Part shown: in pieces, positions 1-13,614 of the stretch
How positions within the stretch are numbered: the first letter of the stretch is position 1
Layout: every line of letters starts with the position of its first letter
Source of the DNA: Varanus komodoensis
Taxonomy: Eukaryota > Chordata > Lepidosauria > Squamata > Varanidae
NCBI RefSeq assembly: GCF_004798865.1
Contig: NW_025335468.1
Span: forward strand, 5,099,587 to 5,163,586
DNA: 64,000 nt
Direction: 5' to 3'
Translations under genes and position numbers: made by a program
Notes under the pieces: model-generated
Databases searched by the model: none
What the model was told of the DNA's origin: nothing
Seen by the model: the letters and a program-made list of their open reading frames with translations, nothing else

Positions 1-914
1 CCAAGCCTGCCTGATGTGTCAGACTACAACCCCTCTCATCCTCAGCCAGCACTGTTGGCATATCCGGTCAGAGAATGCTGTTTAGTTTTCTACTCGGCTT
101 TCAGACATGAAAATCCAACCAAATGTAACCCAAAGGGTTTTCTTTCAAGTAGATCACTTGGGCAGTGGGTGGGTTTACAAAAATAAAAAAAATAAAGCAT
201 GATTTTGAAATAAAGTGCAGACCGACCATCACAAGTTGTGATTCAGCTAGTGACACAATTTTGAATATATACAGATACATACAATCCACAGGAGAACAAG
301 CACTTTGGCTCTAGAGGCACCTCACTGGGTACGTGAACTGTTAGTTTGGGCATAACATTCCTAGCGTAACAAACGATGGTTTATTGAGCCAAGAACAAGA
401 ACTGGGCCCACACAGACCCATTCATGATCTGATCAAATACTGGCTTCTAAACCTATTTAGTAAACCTATATTAAACCAAATACTCCTATTTTGAATATAA
501 TAGGAACTGTGTTTTCAAAAACCAGGACTGAGGCATTGAAGTTGACTTACAGGAAGGCTTGCGGAGGAAGGCAAGGTGTGATGCTAGTTCCTGGCCAGAA
601 ATGTAACATCCAAACCAATCAAGATACTGTTTCATTTATATGGCTCTTCTTTCTGCAGGTTTTCTTTATAAGAAATTTGAAATCTAGCAAAGAAAGTTTG
701 AAATCTAGCAGCATTGCAATGGGAATGATCTGTACCAAGGTTCAGGTGGGAAATTTAAAAATGTAGCTAGGGTAGTATTGGAAATAATATTTAAAATTGA
801 ACTATTGCCCAATGACATTAGGCATTTCAGTACTCGAAAGAAATACCAAAATCACACATCCATCTTCTCCAGAGTAAAACAGTAGCTGGGGATGAAGGGA
901 GTTATATTCCAGCC

Positions 915-1105
915 CGTCTGGAGTCCCTCAGGATGGGCAAGGCTGGAGGAACCTTGGGTTCAAATCCCCACTCAGCCATGAAGTTCCCTGGGTGATCTTA
1001 AATCTCTCTCTCCCACCCAACCCTTAGAGTTATGTGATAATAAAACAGGTAAGTTGGAGAAAACCATATATGAATTTGTATTCTCTGTGGGAGCTTAAAA
1101 CTTGA
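915..1105 (+). mobile_element. tRNA-derived SINE (Sauria-SINE type), diverged
   Basis: Contains a B-box-like GGGTTCAAATCCCC followed by the shared body CACTCAGCCATGAAGTTC and GGGTGA. This matches the better copies at 44,757 and 45,560. The 3' part is worn. Confidence 0.6.
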
Positions 1106-3000
1106 GTCAGATGCAGGTACAAAAAAAGTACTTTCTCCTCCCTCATGAATCAATCAGCGAAAAATAGCTAGAAGGGGATCTTGGAATCTTGCCATGGCCA
1201 TGGGAAAAAATGTATTGGGAATGTAATGCTTTCTCAGCACCATGTGCACCTTGTCAAAACGTTATCCAACAGTCTGAATGCAACACATGCAATTAAACAG
1301 CATTGAGTTGAGTTGGGTGTGTTATGGAGAGCAATTAGTTTTAATTATTTTGTAATAAGTTCTCTTATTAAAGGGAAGGAACCGAAATGAGACACAGATT
1401 AGCCTCAGAACAGGCTATAACTGATCTTGCCTGATGGATTTTACAGTTGAATCTACATATGCAGATGACTGAGGTAGCAGAGTCCTGAGATGGTTACCAT
1501 GAGCTGAGCCACTTCATACAACACATAGCAGTGGAAAACTGCAATGCCTCCCCAGCAATCTTCCTTGCAAGCCTCAAAATATAGGGAAAAACGGTAGCCT
1601 CATACAATCTGTTCTCTCCCAGCTCTGTTGAACAACTGTCCCATCTTTCATGACCAGCATGAATATGGCTATTCCTGCCCAACCCTCAAACCCAGCCCTC
1701 TGCCATCTAGCTTTCTAGTTGCAGGGAGTTTTACATAAGTGGGCAGTAAAGTGATTTTCCCATCTGAAGAGACACAGTCCTTCTTGCTATCTCAGGACTG
1801 TAACATCCCATTCCTACCACATTCTGTTGTATGCAAAGATCAAGCCAAATATCGATGAGAGGTTTTAATAGGGCCATTTTTATGGAGAAAGTGCCATACT
1901 CTCTCAGTATATTTGACTTCCAGGGGCATTTACAAGTTCAGCCATACTATATTTTTTCTAGTTCCAAAGCTCTGGTTTTGTGGTTCAACATCTTGTGTCT
2001 TTTAGCTTTCCCTTTCCAGCTCAAATGTTCTCCCTTTCCTTGGCCTCCTTTAAAGGACAACATTGTGCAATGCTCTGCAGGAAAGAGATTATATAAACCA
2101 ATGTACTTTGATGAAATATACCACGTATCTTAAAATCAGTGCCTCTGCACACTGTCACTGTGTGTAACCAACCTTCAGAAGTTTTGGAGCTGGAGTCCTT
2201 CTTTAGTGACCGCTACAGCCGCTACCATTGCATAAAACCCCAGAACAGAAATTCAAATGAACAAACATTTGCTGAGCTCACTTGTGAAACTGGCAAACAA
2301 GGAGGGTAATAAATGTTAATTTCATTTCATGCTTTATGATGGGTAACAACTATCCCACTGGAGCATTTAACATTTTAGTATACTAAATATTTTAGAACTG
2401 TGCTGTATGTGCATGTACGTGGAAAGGGGCCTCAGGAATACATTTTTCTAAAAAGCTTAAGCATTCATATAGCAGTTTGATCCTAAGCAGACTTTATGAG
2501 TAAGTACCATCGATGCCAAAAAGACTAACTTCTTAAGGAACATGTTTAGGATGGTAGTGATGACATGTAAATATATTACAGTCTTGAAAATTTAGATGTC
2601 CAAACAGGCCTGGAAGGGACGGCTACTGTTATTTCCATTTTACAGATAAGAAAAGGGGACCTAAAATAGTGACCAGTCAAAAAACACCTCTGGAAAGACT
2701 TGGAATAGAACCCACGCCTAACTTTATCATTTCATTCACCGGATCACATGGATTCCTAATAGCCTCATATGTGCACACCTCAACAGGTCTCTTAAGTCTT
2801 GCTGCAAATTAACATCTGCCATTCAGGCAGAAATGCAGCAGATGGAGTTCTTGCAGGCAGTGTGACACTATACCTATACCTGTTGGATTTCTATCAGGTA
2901 GCAATCTTAGAGGAGAAAGAAACACCCAGCTAAACCTCTGGATGTTAGAACACCCATGTTTTTGGCTGAATCACCTAGAGGACATCCCAAACTAATGTGT

Positions 3001-3125
3001 GGTGCTAGAGCAGTGTTTGGCATAGATCAAACCTCCACTCAGACATGAAGCCCAACAAAAGGCCTCACATCACTTCAGCCTAACCTACCTCACAGGGTTG
3101 CTGAGGCAGTGACAAACAGGAGAAC
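3001..3125 (+). mobile_element. SINE fragment (same family)
   Basis: CCTCCACTCAGACATGAAG, then CAGCCTAACCTACCTCACAG and GGGTTGCTGAGG: the middle of the SINE body, without clear ends. Confidence 0.5.
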
Positions 3126-4319
3126 GGTCACACTACACTGTGTCACTCCAAGCTGTGTATTTTACTTTCTAGGCAGCCCAGACGAACCAATAAGGGAAGG
3201 GTGAAAGAAATGAGTTCATTTGGGATCCCTTAAAAATAGAAGCAATGACACATGCATTATTCATCCCTTTATTTTAATGAAGTGCCTATGGCAAGGATGC
3301 AGCCCTGTTTAAAGATGGGTCGCTAAGAATGCAGCCAGCTGCCTACAGCAGCCTTCCTCGATGCTCCACATATGTTGGACTACAACTCCCATAATTCCAC
3401 ATCAACAAAATCTTTGTGCGTGGTCTGCAGCATCTTTTGAGGCTGAAATTCAGGACTGCTGCCCCATGGCTGAATAGCTGGCACACATTTGAGTAACACC
3501 TGGTTGGGCTGGGTCCTGGGCAAACACGTGACAAAGCCAGCAAAAGGCAGATGAACAGAGGGCCTCAAATCTAATCAGACAGCACAAATGACAGAAATCA
3601 GAGGGGCAGATATGGCAGAGTAGTTCAAGGTCATCTATGGCAGAATAGCTGCACAGCCAAGGTCAAATTCAAATCCCTACCATAGTAAATTGAAGCTGGA
3701 AAATTTAAGCAAATACAAGAAAAGTACAAACGAACATTGTTCACGGCTGCCCAAGGCTGATGCTCTGAAAGGCCACTCCGAGAATGCCTGAGTGGCCCAC
3801 TTGAAAAACTCAGTTTATATTATGCAGACAGCTGGATTCAGTGGTTAAACACAAGGATGGTTTAGAGCTACGGCATCCTTGTTAAGACCAGTGTGCCACT
3901 TTCAGATGGGATTCCGCCAGAAGGATGAGCTGTCCAGATCCAGCAAATCTGAAAACCCCAGTGCCACTGCTGAATGATAAGCCCTCTATCCAATGCATCA
4001 CAGCGGCCTTCCCCAACCCAGCGCCTTCCAGATGAGCGGGTGTACAACTCTCATAATCCCCAAGCAACGCGATGGTCCCATTCACCTGGGGCGCCTCAGG
4101 TCAGTTAAGGCTGCTTTGCATCCTTGGCGTGCTACCGACACAACACAGGCTCCCCTCCTAGCTTCTTAATAGATTGGCGGAGGGAGCCGCTTTACACCAT
4201 GTAGGCAAAAGAAGCTCAAGCAAGCTCAGTGAATGGATCCCATCTTTGCGGGGAGCAGGGGGTGTGCTGATAGCAGATCCTCACTGGCAACGTGCCACAG
4301 TCATCTCTGTGTCTACGCA

Positions 4320-4640
4320 TCACCTACTGTGCGCGCGCGCGGGAGTGTGTGCGCGCGGGCGCGGGCGCGCGCTCTCTCCATCCAGCCCTGCTCTGGCAAA
4401 TTAAAGCACCTCTGTCTACAATCTCATTGGCTCTGCCAGACCGTGGCTGCCCTCTTACTCGGGGTGGGAGGAGACTCCGGCCTGAGAATGTGCCACGCTG
4501 CTTTCAGCGTGCAGGAGGCGGCAGGGAGAGGCTACGCTGCCGGAGAACGAGGTAGAGGCGGGTAGACATCCCTGCCGCTCGCTGACCTTGCCTGGACCGG
4601 CTGCTGCCGAGCTCGCCCAGCAGCAAATAACGTACTCCTG
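4320..4640. other. GC-rich block with alternating GC tract
   Basis: A run of alternating purine-pyrimidine (GTGCGCGCGCGCG, then CGCGCGGGCGCGGGCGCGCGC) at about 4,330-4,372 sits in a moderately GC-rich stretch. Such tracts favour Z-DNA. The block could be part of a promoter region paired with the CpG island 1.3 kb to the right, but no gene is evident. Confidence 0.4.
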
Positions 4641-5589
4641 TTCGGTAGACAAAGCTGCCACACAAACAGTATCAAATCCGTTCAACGCTGTGTGTGCGTG
4701 CACACAAGAGAGAACTGGCTTTATACAACCAGGAAGCTCTGGGGCAGAGACAAAGAGAAACATCCCATTCAGCACCGAGGTATGCAAGGCAACATGTGCT
4801 TGTTTACACATCCACCAAAAGGGACTTACCCTTCTGGATTACCACGCACTTCAACCAACATGAATCAAAGCAGCAAAGGAGTATTGTTTTAGATTTTCCT
4901 TCCAAAGGGTTACTGACATCCTATTTAGAACTCATCTTCATATCCACCCCACACAACACGAACGTACAATCAACATAATGCATTTAAAATGAAGACGTGC
5001 CATTTACGGAGAGGGGCAGCTAGCAATGCAATCCTATGAAGTGTACTTGGGAGAAACCCTCACTGAATGGGACTACTTCTGAATAAAATGCACACAGGAT
5101 CAGACCTTCGGGCCTCGCACCCAAGAACAGGGTTCTGAGACACAGCTGCCCCCTTCATACTCCATGTTTACTGTGCATCCTCCATCATCAAGCTTCTTCT
5201 GACATTTCTCATTTCCCAGCTATCACAGCTCTCAAAAGTGAACCCATTTTTTTTACATCCCCCAAATCAAAGGCAACTAGTTTTGTGGCACATACTACTT
5301 TTGAAAAGACGACTCCCAGTCTCCCGCATGTCTGAGGAGAAAAATAGTCTCCATTCAAACTTTGCAATTATTCCAAGGGAGCTAATCAGAAAGAAAGAAA
5401 AAGGAGATAAAGATGCTTTAAAGATAACACGAGCGTTCTCCTCGTGACAGTCCCCTTTCCAGGGGAAGGGGCATGATGCAACCGACTCCAACAGCGATGG
5501 AGAGGATATCTCGGGTGGAGTTCGGCGACCCCGCTCTGGATTAACAGAGTTCATCGTAGGCACCGATCTCTAATCCTGCCGCTTGGTTC

Positions 5590-6440
5590 TGCATTTCATC
5601 AGGAGAGAAGGGCGCGCGCCTGCGCGCGCGTTCCGTAGGAGGCTAATCCTCACCGGGCTGCGGGGCTAATGCAACGGGGGAGGGTGGAGAGGCGCGGGGA
5701 AAGGGTGCAGAGCGGGCAGGAAGGGGTTGCAAACCCCGCAGCGTTTGCAACTCGCTGGTGCTAGCGATCCGAGAAGCCATTTCAGGCGCCCATCCATCGG
5801 TCCTTGGGCTGAGACGGTAGGCTGCCAAAAAAAGAAAGGAGCCCTTGGAAGATGAGCCTCCCCTCACCTTCAGGGCCCATGTCGCGCATCGCTGAGCCAC
5901 GGAGAAAGGCGCTTAAGAGAAACGAAGAGCACTCACCGAGGGATCGAGCCGTTGAGCCGCTGCCCTCGCTCCGCCTCTGTCGGGAAACAGGCGAGAAAGC
6001 ACCAGCCTCCCTGGGTATGTGTCTCACTCTTTCCCTCCCTCTACTCTGGCTTTTCCTTTAAGTGGTACAAACCAGGATGTCCGTAGAGTTTCTTTCCCAG
6101 CTCCAGCTCGGCACCGCCGCCCTTGGCCGCTGCGCGGAATTGCAGGCACGTTCCCCCCCACTGCACCCGCCAGGCTCCTAGTTACGCACCAGCGTTCCCA
6201 GAGCCACGTGAAATGGGCCGCGTCAAAACTCGCTGCCTTTCTCACGCCCCCCGTCCCCGGTGCCTGGCCGCTGACGTCACAGCGCCCTCATGCCTAGATT
6301 TGGCCGGATCCTCTGCCAGCCGAAAGACACGTACGGAAAAGGGCGGGGAAGGGGGGTCTGGAGGGGTGTCCGCCCCTTACAAAAGGGATTTAAGTAAAAG
6401 GCTGCCTTTCAACGTCAGCTCATAGAAAAAAGCCTTGGCA
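5590..6440 (-). promoter_or_regulatory. CpG island with CRE; candidate SLC25A22 5' region
   Basis: CpG-dense block. It contains a perfect CRE palindrome TGACGTCA at 6,272-6,279 and several good minus-strand splice donors: 5,868 (CTGAAG|GTGAGG), 5,937 (CCTCG|GTGAGT) and 5,654 (CCCG|GTGAGG). These suggest a minus-strand first exon transcribed leftward out of the window. In human, the next gene on this side of PIDD1, in the same orientation, is SLC25A22 (mitochondrial glutamate carrier 1). I found none of its coding exons here, so the assignment is by synteny only. Confidence 0.45.
6272..6279. promoter_or_regulatory. Consensus CRE (TGACGTCA)
   Basis: A full 8-bp palindromic CREB/ATF site lies inside the CpG island. 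It is seen directly; function is inferred from the setting. Confidence 0.55.
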
Positions 6441-9400
6441 AAAAGGTAGGGCCCCCCGAGACACGCAGATCCTGCGATGCAAAGAATAAGGCAGCGTCCT
6501 GATTGACTTGGAGCATTTCCACTGAAATCAGTGGAAATAACTTGGGAGCTATTTTACAGCATTGGGCAGCACGTGTCAGCCAGCTGTCTCATATGCCAGA
6601 GAATCAAACTAGATACTTGATTTTCTGTAGGGACCTTTATTTCCTGAACCCACCTAAGGTAATGCATAAGCTAAAGCTGGGACTTGGTGAGCTCTCCCAA
6701 ACGTGGGTAAAACTACCGATTTCGGCTTCTATTGAATCTTCTTGTTCTTACTCTTAGCTTCTAAATTTATCACCAGCCCTCCTAATATAAAGACTACTGA
6801 GTTGAATACTACTTCTATTTTCCGTCAACCAAGGAGGGTGTCTTGGTCCACCCAGGACAGTTACTGTTTTGACAGCTAGGTAGTTTTTATATTTTCAAAA
6901 CTGGAGGGTCAAGGACATTTCCAGGGGTGCTAAAACCATCACCTCACCTGGCAGCACTGAGTCTGCAAGTTGCACACCCTCCTTCATGCATCAGGACTGA
7001 GCACTCAGGCATCCTGCCAATAACCTCCAGTTGGCTTCAACCTGCTCCCTATATACCCACCACAACCAGCTTTCCAGCCTGCTTTTTGTCACATCTTGCA
7101 TGATGAAGAGAGCTGGAGATCTTAGAAGCCTGCATATGTTTGTGATCTCTGAGTTAGCCTAATAAAGACATTACACTGTATGGATTTTGGATGTGTTTTT
7201 TTTTTGGTGGCTATCATGGCTATGTTTGTTTTGTTCCTGTATTTCCAGGATAACCCTCTTCCTTCTGCACACAGTGTAACCCTACACAGCCTTCTCTGGC
7301 CTTCCTATAAGGTTTATATCCAGACATAATTGTATCCCACTGCTTTTGGTTATGTTTATTATGACCTGGTTGACACGATCAAAAGAGTCCACCACAGTCT
7401 GTTGTTTAACCCTCCCAGAACTTAATGACCGCATGTTTGCACAACCTAATAATGCTGCAGTCAGGTACTGAATATTCAAAATGGCCGTATGCCTGCACCA
7501 CAGCCCCCTGTGGCTTAATAAGCTACCGTGGGTTATTTGTGCAAACCAGCCCTATGTGATCTCTTTCAAAGCCAAGTGCCCAGACTCGCCATATTGGTTT
7601 GGAAACTGTTTGCATCAGAGGATAAATGCATATACAATGCTCTCCTCTGCAAATTGCTTGGGCATCCATGCACATTTTTTAATCATACTACAGAGAAATA
7701 TTATTTGTCCAATTTGTTTTCCTCTAAATGATACTCAACGGGCTAGCTCCAGTAAAATGCAAAGTAATAAACATATGCAACATATCTTTAAAATAAATAA
7801 AACTGACTGAAAGAGCCAGTTAAACAAAATGCAACCACTTTGTAGTGAACAATAGTGGCAGCTGATGAGTGCAAGGGCTTTTATAAATAGCTTCTATAAA
7901 AGACTTCTATATAGCACTTTTGCCTGCTAGTAGAAGATCCTCAAAGAAGAGACAAGATAAGGGTGGGCAACCTCCAGTTCTCTTAGCTTATGACTGCCCT
8001 TACATCTCACCATGGGCTGTGCTAGTGAAGACTGATGGGAGTTGTAGGTTAAACATCTGGAGATCCACAAGGTGCCCATCCCTGGGCTACATGAACATGA
8101 TTAGAAAAGGAGCTGTAGAGCCTGGAAACAGCCACCAAGAAGATCCTTTCTTGAGTTCCTGGCAAAAGTGTTTCCCGTGTTGACAGGAGAGAGAGAGGGT
8201 TTCTCCTGAGAATCTTAATTCCTGCAGGCCCATGTTGTTCTGAGGTCCCAACCAACATTTGGAATTGTGCCAGCGATCCGTCTGCTAGCCAGTGAAAGGC
8301 GCATCAGGAGCAGCTGCAATACCCTCAGTCAGCCCCAAGGTCTGTCCAACCCCATCTTGCTGATACTGCATGGCAGTGTCTCTGCAGGGTTTCAGGCAGC
8401 AGCTGTTCCAGTCCTACCTGGAGATGCCCGAGTGCAAACCTAGCTAGGCTTTTCTCCATGCAAAACAGGTGCTCTTCACTGAAGACTGAGTCAGTGTTCT
8501 CCACAAACGTCTCCATTGCAACTTATTTCAGCAGTGGCACTTTCCCACCAGCTAAGGCAGCTTTTTCCAACCTGGTGCCTTCCAGGTGTATTGGTCTATG
8601 ACTCTCATGCTCTACAGCAAACCTGCTCTGCTGCTGGTGATGACAGGAGTTGGGGAGGGCTGAACTAAGGGTGGGGAATGTAAATGTCATAACTTCCTGT
8701 CACACAAAAAGCAAAACACTCAACATACTTGATAGGTATCTACTAGAAGGCATAATCACACACACATGCTTTTCTGAGCAGTGAGAAGTTTCAAGGATGC
8801 AGCTTTTCCCACTGTTCTGGTTCCCTTTCCAAGCTTGCTCACTACAGACTCATGGCCATTTTTGACATATATTTCCGTGTTTGTAAACACAGCATCTGTA
8901 TACTGTTTATTTACAAATATACAGATTGGACATAGGTGAAGGCACAGCTGAAAACACTTCCAAGGGAGGACCAAAGCCCACTAAGAAGTCAGCATCCCAC
9001 AGTGCGATTAGCTACGCCCAGAAACTCAGTTCTCTGCCGTTGCTTCCCCTTCCTGTCTTGTGCTGCCATCTGTTGCTTTTTTCACACAGACACCTCCCCC
9101 CCCCCGAATATTAGAACCATCAACACTGGCTGGGTATTGCTGCAAGGCAAGCCATGCCCGTAATCCCAATAAGAAACCCACAGCGGTATCAATCCTGAGA
9201 AGATCATCCTGAATACCTGGCCTCTCTCTCACTTCTCAGTGCAGGCAGACAAGAGATCACGTCCTAAAGCCTCCAGCTTCAGCATTGTCTTTGCCCCCTC
9301 AGAGGAAGCTGTACGAGGAGACCACTTCCTCTCCCACAAGGAAGCAGGACTGCTCACAGCAGCCTGACAATGACTTGAACATATGTGGAGCCTCGCCTGC

Positions 9401-12400
9401 AGAAACAGGACGTAGGTCACCATTCCCAGAGAAATATTCTTGTGAGCCTGCTGCACCAAAAGCAACGAAGACCACAAAACTAGAACAACGCGTTTTCACG
9501 GCACAGCGGCCACACATCCTTATGTATTTATACTTTTGCGGATGTGGCCCACTCATCAAAAGTCGTTTTTGGCTCCCTGAATATTCAAAATGGGTGAATA
9601 AGAAGGGAGCAGGAGGTGCTTTAAAGGGGAGGGGGTATAACTCAGGCAGTGGGAGGGCCTAATATGATCCACCTGGGATTCCTCATATGTCCCCGCCTCC
9701 TTTTACCCAACCACAGATAATTTAGTGTGTTCCCAGCTTTAACAATTTTGTCCTCCACTACAAAAGGCTGAAATGCCCCTTCTAAGCTATGCTAGCTGTA
9801 GCATGCTGAAAGCTAACCTTTTCCCTAAATTTGCACAGGATTGTGCTCAAATTGTTTTTCCCCTGCTTGCAAGGAGGAGGGACTGAGACACTGAAAAGAT
9901 TTCTCATATTCCAACAGAGCTTCATTCCTCCCTTCCCTTGCACATGCAACTTCCGAGTTACAGCTCGTATGGATAGAACCAACGCAGCTGCAGCTACAAA
10001 GGTGTAGAGAGAACAACTCAAATTCAGACCCCCCTGGAGCATTTTCCAAAGTTGGGGCTCCAAATTTTTCAATGGTCATCTAGAGGCCATAGGATTGTGC
10101 CCTAAGTTATTTGTACATCCAAATTACATTAATTCAAATAAGTTTGATGTGCTTTAAGGAAATGCACACGGTAAATTGACAAAAAGAATGAGAAGCATAT
10201 AGGCATTTTCTCTGTCTAAACATTGTGCCCTATAAATTTTAAGCTAAAACAGTTGGTATTTGTGGCCCCACTGTTTTGCTTCAACCCAACTTACTATTGG
10301 AATGGGGCCCTCAGCAGCAACTCCAAAATCGAATTAGACTCTGTCCAAAGGTTTAGATACCTGGAATAGTTTTGTATGTGAATCACCAGCATTCCTCTTG
10401 ATGAGCTGTCCTCTTATGTGCCTGCCATAAAGCATGTTCTTGGCAGCAAACCTGTGCAAGAACTCGAGGTGAAGATGCAGTGTTTCTTCGACAACCCAGT
10501 AATCTCTGCCTCTTCCACCAGGCCTGGGGGAACAGGAGCTCATCAAGTATCTAACCATCCATTCTAGGGGCCAGGACCTCCTCCTGGTGTTTTCTTTGAC
10601 GGTGTTCTCAGGGCAGAAACAGAAAGGAATCCTCTCCCACTGCTCAGGAAAAACACCTTCCACCTCAACAGAACCGTTTAGTGTAGCACAGTGTTAAAAG
10701 GAAAGCTTGCAGCTGAGCAGGGAACAGGGAAAGTCGTCTGTTCCGTTTGTTGCAGCAATTAACCTGATGGGCATCTAAAAACAGATGCATTTACTGCAAT
10801 AGAAGCTTTTAGCGTGCATACAAGATGAAAGCACACTCATATGCCATGAGATGCTGTGGAGGAAGAGCCTTTTGTACATGTTTAAAATGAGTACATAGAA
10901 TGCCACAGTGCATGTATGAGTCTTTTCAGCAGATCTTTCCACATTTGGTGCTTTCCAAATATTCTGCCCTACAACTCCCAGCATTCCTGACCAATGGCCA
11001 TGTGCAAAAGAGAACAGCTCTTCCACATGTTTAGCAGCTGTGCAAAGGGGGGATTTAAGCAGGCAAGGCTCAGACAACATGCTACACCAGCTGAATCTCC
11101 TCTTCCACAAAACTGTTAAAGATGCAGAAAGCCTGTTCTCTTTTGTGGCTAGCCTAGCTGGGACTAATGGGAGTTGAAGTACAAAACATCTAGAAAGCAC
11201 CAGGATAGGGGAAGTTTCAACAGGAAGAAGGCAATTCATAATTTTACAACTAACACTTAGTTTTACCTCCTGCAAGGAACAGAGTTCTACTTAGCAGTAT
11301 GCTAAATAACCTCCAAATGAGCCAGAAGCAAAACAGTGCCTGAATATGGATAGCACCACTCTGTGGTGGATAATTGTCATTATTTTCAATTATTTCTTCC
11401 ACTTTGCCCAGGAGGGATTCAGAAACTGAGATTTGGAATGAGAATGAAACTTTACTAGGTATAAAAACATTAAGGTGAGAATGCAGTTAAAGGATAAATA
11501 AGGAAGCAAAAACTGGTTAACGTACATAGCAAGCAAATTTCATTAATCAGGAAGAATCCAAGAAACTGAACAAGATTTTTTTAAGCCCTTCTGCAGATGG
11601 TAAGTAAAGCCACTGGTTGAAACCTATCATTCTGCCATGAAGGTTGCAAGTAGAAACTGTACGTTTCTAAATGACAGCCATTATTGGCAACTAGCATGTT
11701 TTGAAATTAAACTACAGGGCAGATCTATGACAGGTGTCCCTTCCATAGTGTTGACAGGTTAAGATTAGATTGAAATATACTTTTAAAGTGGTAAGCTAGA
11801 AAACTGGCAAGAGCCAAAAAAAACTAACAAGGAGGGATGTGAAGTCTAAGCATTCACATGCTGTTTCAACAATCACAGTTTGATATAAATTAGCACTCAG
11901 GTGGCAATTCCAGAAATACCTTGCAATTAGATGAGTTTTAAGAGGAGTGCCTAACTTATGCAATAAGCCAGTAGCCAATCAAGGAACTGAAGAAATAATA
12001 GTGGCAGGTAGCTTTACTTTCTCAATGGAAAATAGATATTCAGAGGATGCCTCGTCAGGAAAACAGCAGCAGTAATATAATATTGGTAGGAGCTAATAGG
12101 TACAGCAGTTGCATTTCACAGAACTCTTCCTCAGGATAGAGGTTTAACATCAAAAACTGCAAAAAGGGTGGGGTGGGGAGGGGAGTAGGGAAAAATGTCT
12201 TACTTGTAGTATGTTGAAATATGCAGAGGTAAGAAGGTGATTCAGAAAGTTCTCTGCAGACTGAAACTGTAATCCTAAACATGCTTACTAGGTATTGAGC
12301 TCACTGGAAACAGTGGGACTAGCTTCTAACAGTGTAATCTATTCATGTCTACCCAGAAGCAAGACCTATCAAATACAATAGGACTTGCATCCAAGTAAAG

Positions 12401-12960
12401 GCATGTAGGATTACAGCCTAATATGCACAGGGCAAAATCCTAGGGATGTTTGGACAGAAAAAGGCCTACAACACCTGGCATGCCCCACTCAGCCACGCTT
12501 ACATCAATAAATGTAATAAATTCAGACAAATACTAATTCTGGATGATGTACAAAGTTTAATATGAATAACACTAACTTGGTTACTCACTGATTGGAAACA
12601 TTATCTGTGCATGCACTGCCCTCAAAAGTCCCATTGTTAGGTGTCATCTTCCCTCAGTTCTAGATGTATCCCTCCTAGACAACTCAATTTATTTGCCAGT
12701 GCAAATTCAGCATATAGGCAGGAAGATATCCAAACACCAATCATTCCACAATACTTTTAGAACCCAATGGTGGGAAAACAATATGCTGTCCAGGCACTAG
12801 GTATTGCTACTTGTAGTTCGGCTTTGAAAATATAAAGTTATCCAGAGCTACTCTGCTTTTTACCCTCTCCCTGCAGTCAGAAAAATAGCTCAACACAGAG
12901 AATTTATCTTAGATCATTACAGTGGAATTGCTTTTCAGTGGGGTAGGCTAGAACCCAAGT
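6440..12960. other. No gene recognised; old repeats
   Basis: No coding exon recognised. A perfect 11-bp inverted repeat with a 2-nt loop (ATTTCCACTGA, 6,515-6,538) and the similar block at 12,260-12,425 look like copies of a dispersed squamate repeat with the theme AAGTCCCATTGAA. Palindromic MITE-like fragments occur at about 8,020-8,080, 8,560-8,660, 10,940-11,000 and 11,150-11,210. Confidence 0.45.
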
Positions 12961-12971
12961 GCAGGTAATAT

Positions 12972-13165
12972 TACGTTACATTTATACCTGGCTGTCTTTC
13001 TCTTGCAAGGGACTCAAAGCAGCTTACTAGGTTCCCTTCCTTTCCATTTTAGCTTCACAACTACAACTTTTGAGGTAAGTTAGGCAGAGGGTCCATGACA
13101 GGCCTGAAGTCACCCAGTGAGTTCCCTGTAAACTCCAGTGGAGGCTTGAACCTTCCCAACAGTAG
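12972..13165 (-). mobile_element. SINE (same family), minus strand
   Basis: Plus-strand order is the tail (TTACATTTATACCTGGCTG), CAAGGGACTCAAAGCAGCTTAC, TTTTGAGGTAAGTTAGGC and GTCACCCAGTGAGTTCC. This is the reverse complement of the SINE body seen elsewhere here. Confidence 0.65.
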
Positions 13166-13614
13166 GATAGAAATAATTATGTAGGTACATTAGTGGGTTT
13201 ATGGCAGGGGTACAAAACCTCAGTCCTGAGGGAGCAGTCCCAGAAGGCCATGCCCTTCCCCCCTCCAGACCATTGATCTCTGGGTGCTTTCCCATCTTTT
13301 GTGCAGTTTTTCCACTCCAAACTTGCAAGGTTTTTCCTATCGGCAGGAAGAGCAGTAGATGCCAGTAGGTTGGGCCTTCTGGTTCCATTTTATTTGTCAC
13401 TGGTGGAATGCAGTCCTTGAGAGCTTCTCTGAAGTGGAATTCAGCCCTCAAGTGAAAGCGGTTCAACACTCCTGTTTTACCACTAAGAAACAACTGGATC
13501 AGATGGTTCTGCAGTGCTGGGTATATGTGACACTACCTGCATTAACACTGCATGGTTCTGTCCACTAACCAGAGTGGGAGGAAAGGGGTTAATTCCAAAG
13601 ACACAATAAAAGTG

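Larger units (their letters stand above)
1..4300. other. No gene recognised; scattered repeat fragments
   Basis: No coding exon recognised on either strand. The stretch holds pieces of the palindromic MITE-like family (about 20-60, 3,340-3,400, 4,005-4,060) and two SINE fragments listed separately. If the CpG island is the SLC25A22 5' end, this would be its first intron. Confidence 0.5.

Noticed and set aside
4455-4811. 118-codon minus-strand frame near the GC-rich block
   Set aside because: No recognisable domain, no splice support, and GC-rich composition favours chance frames.
1-5500. SLC25A22 coding exons
   Set aside because: No mitochondrial-carrier motif (such as PxDxxKTRLQ) was found on either strand; only the promoter-like block supports this gene.
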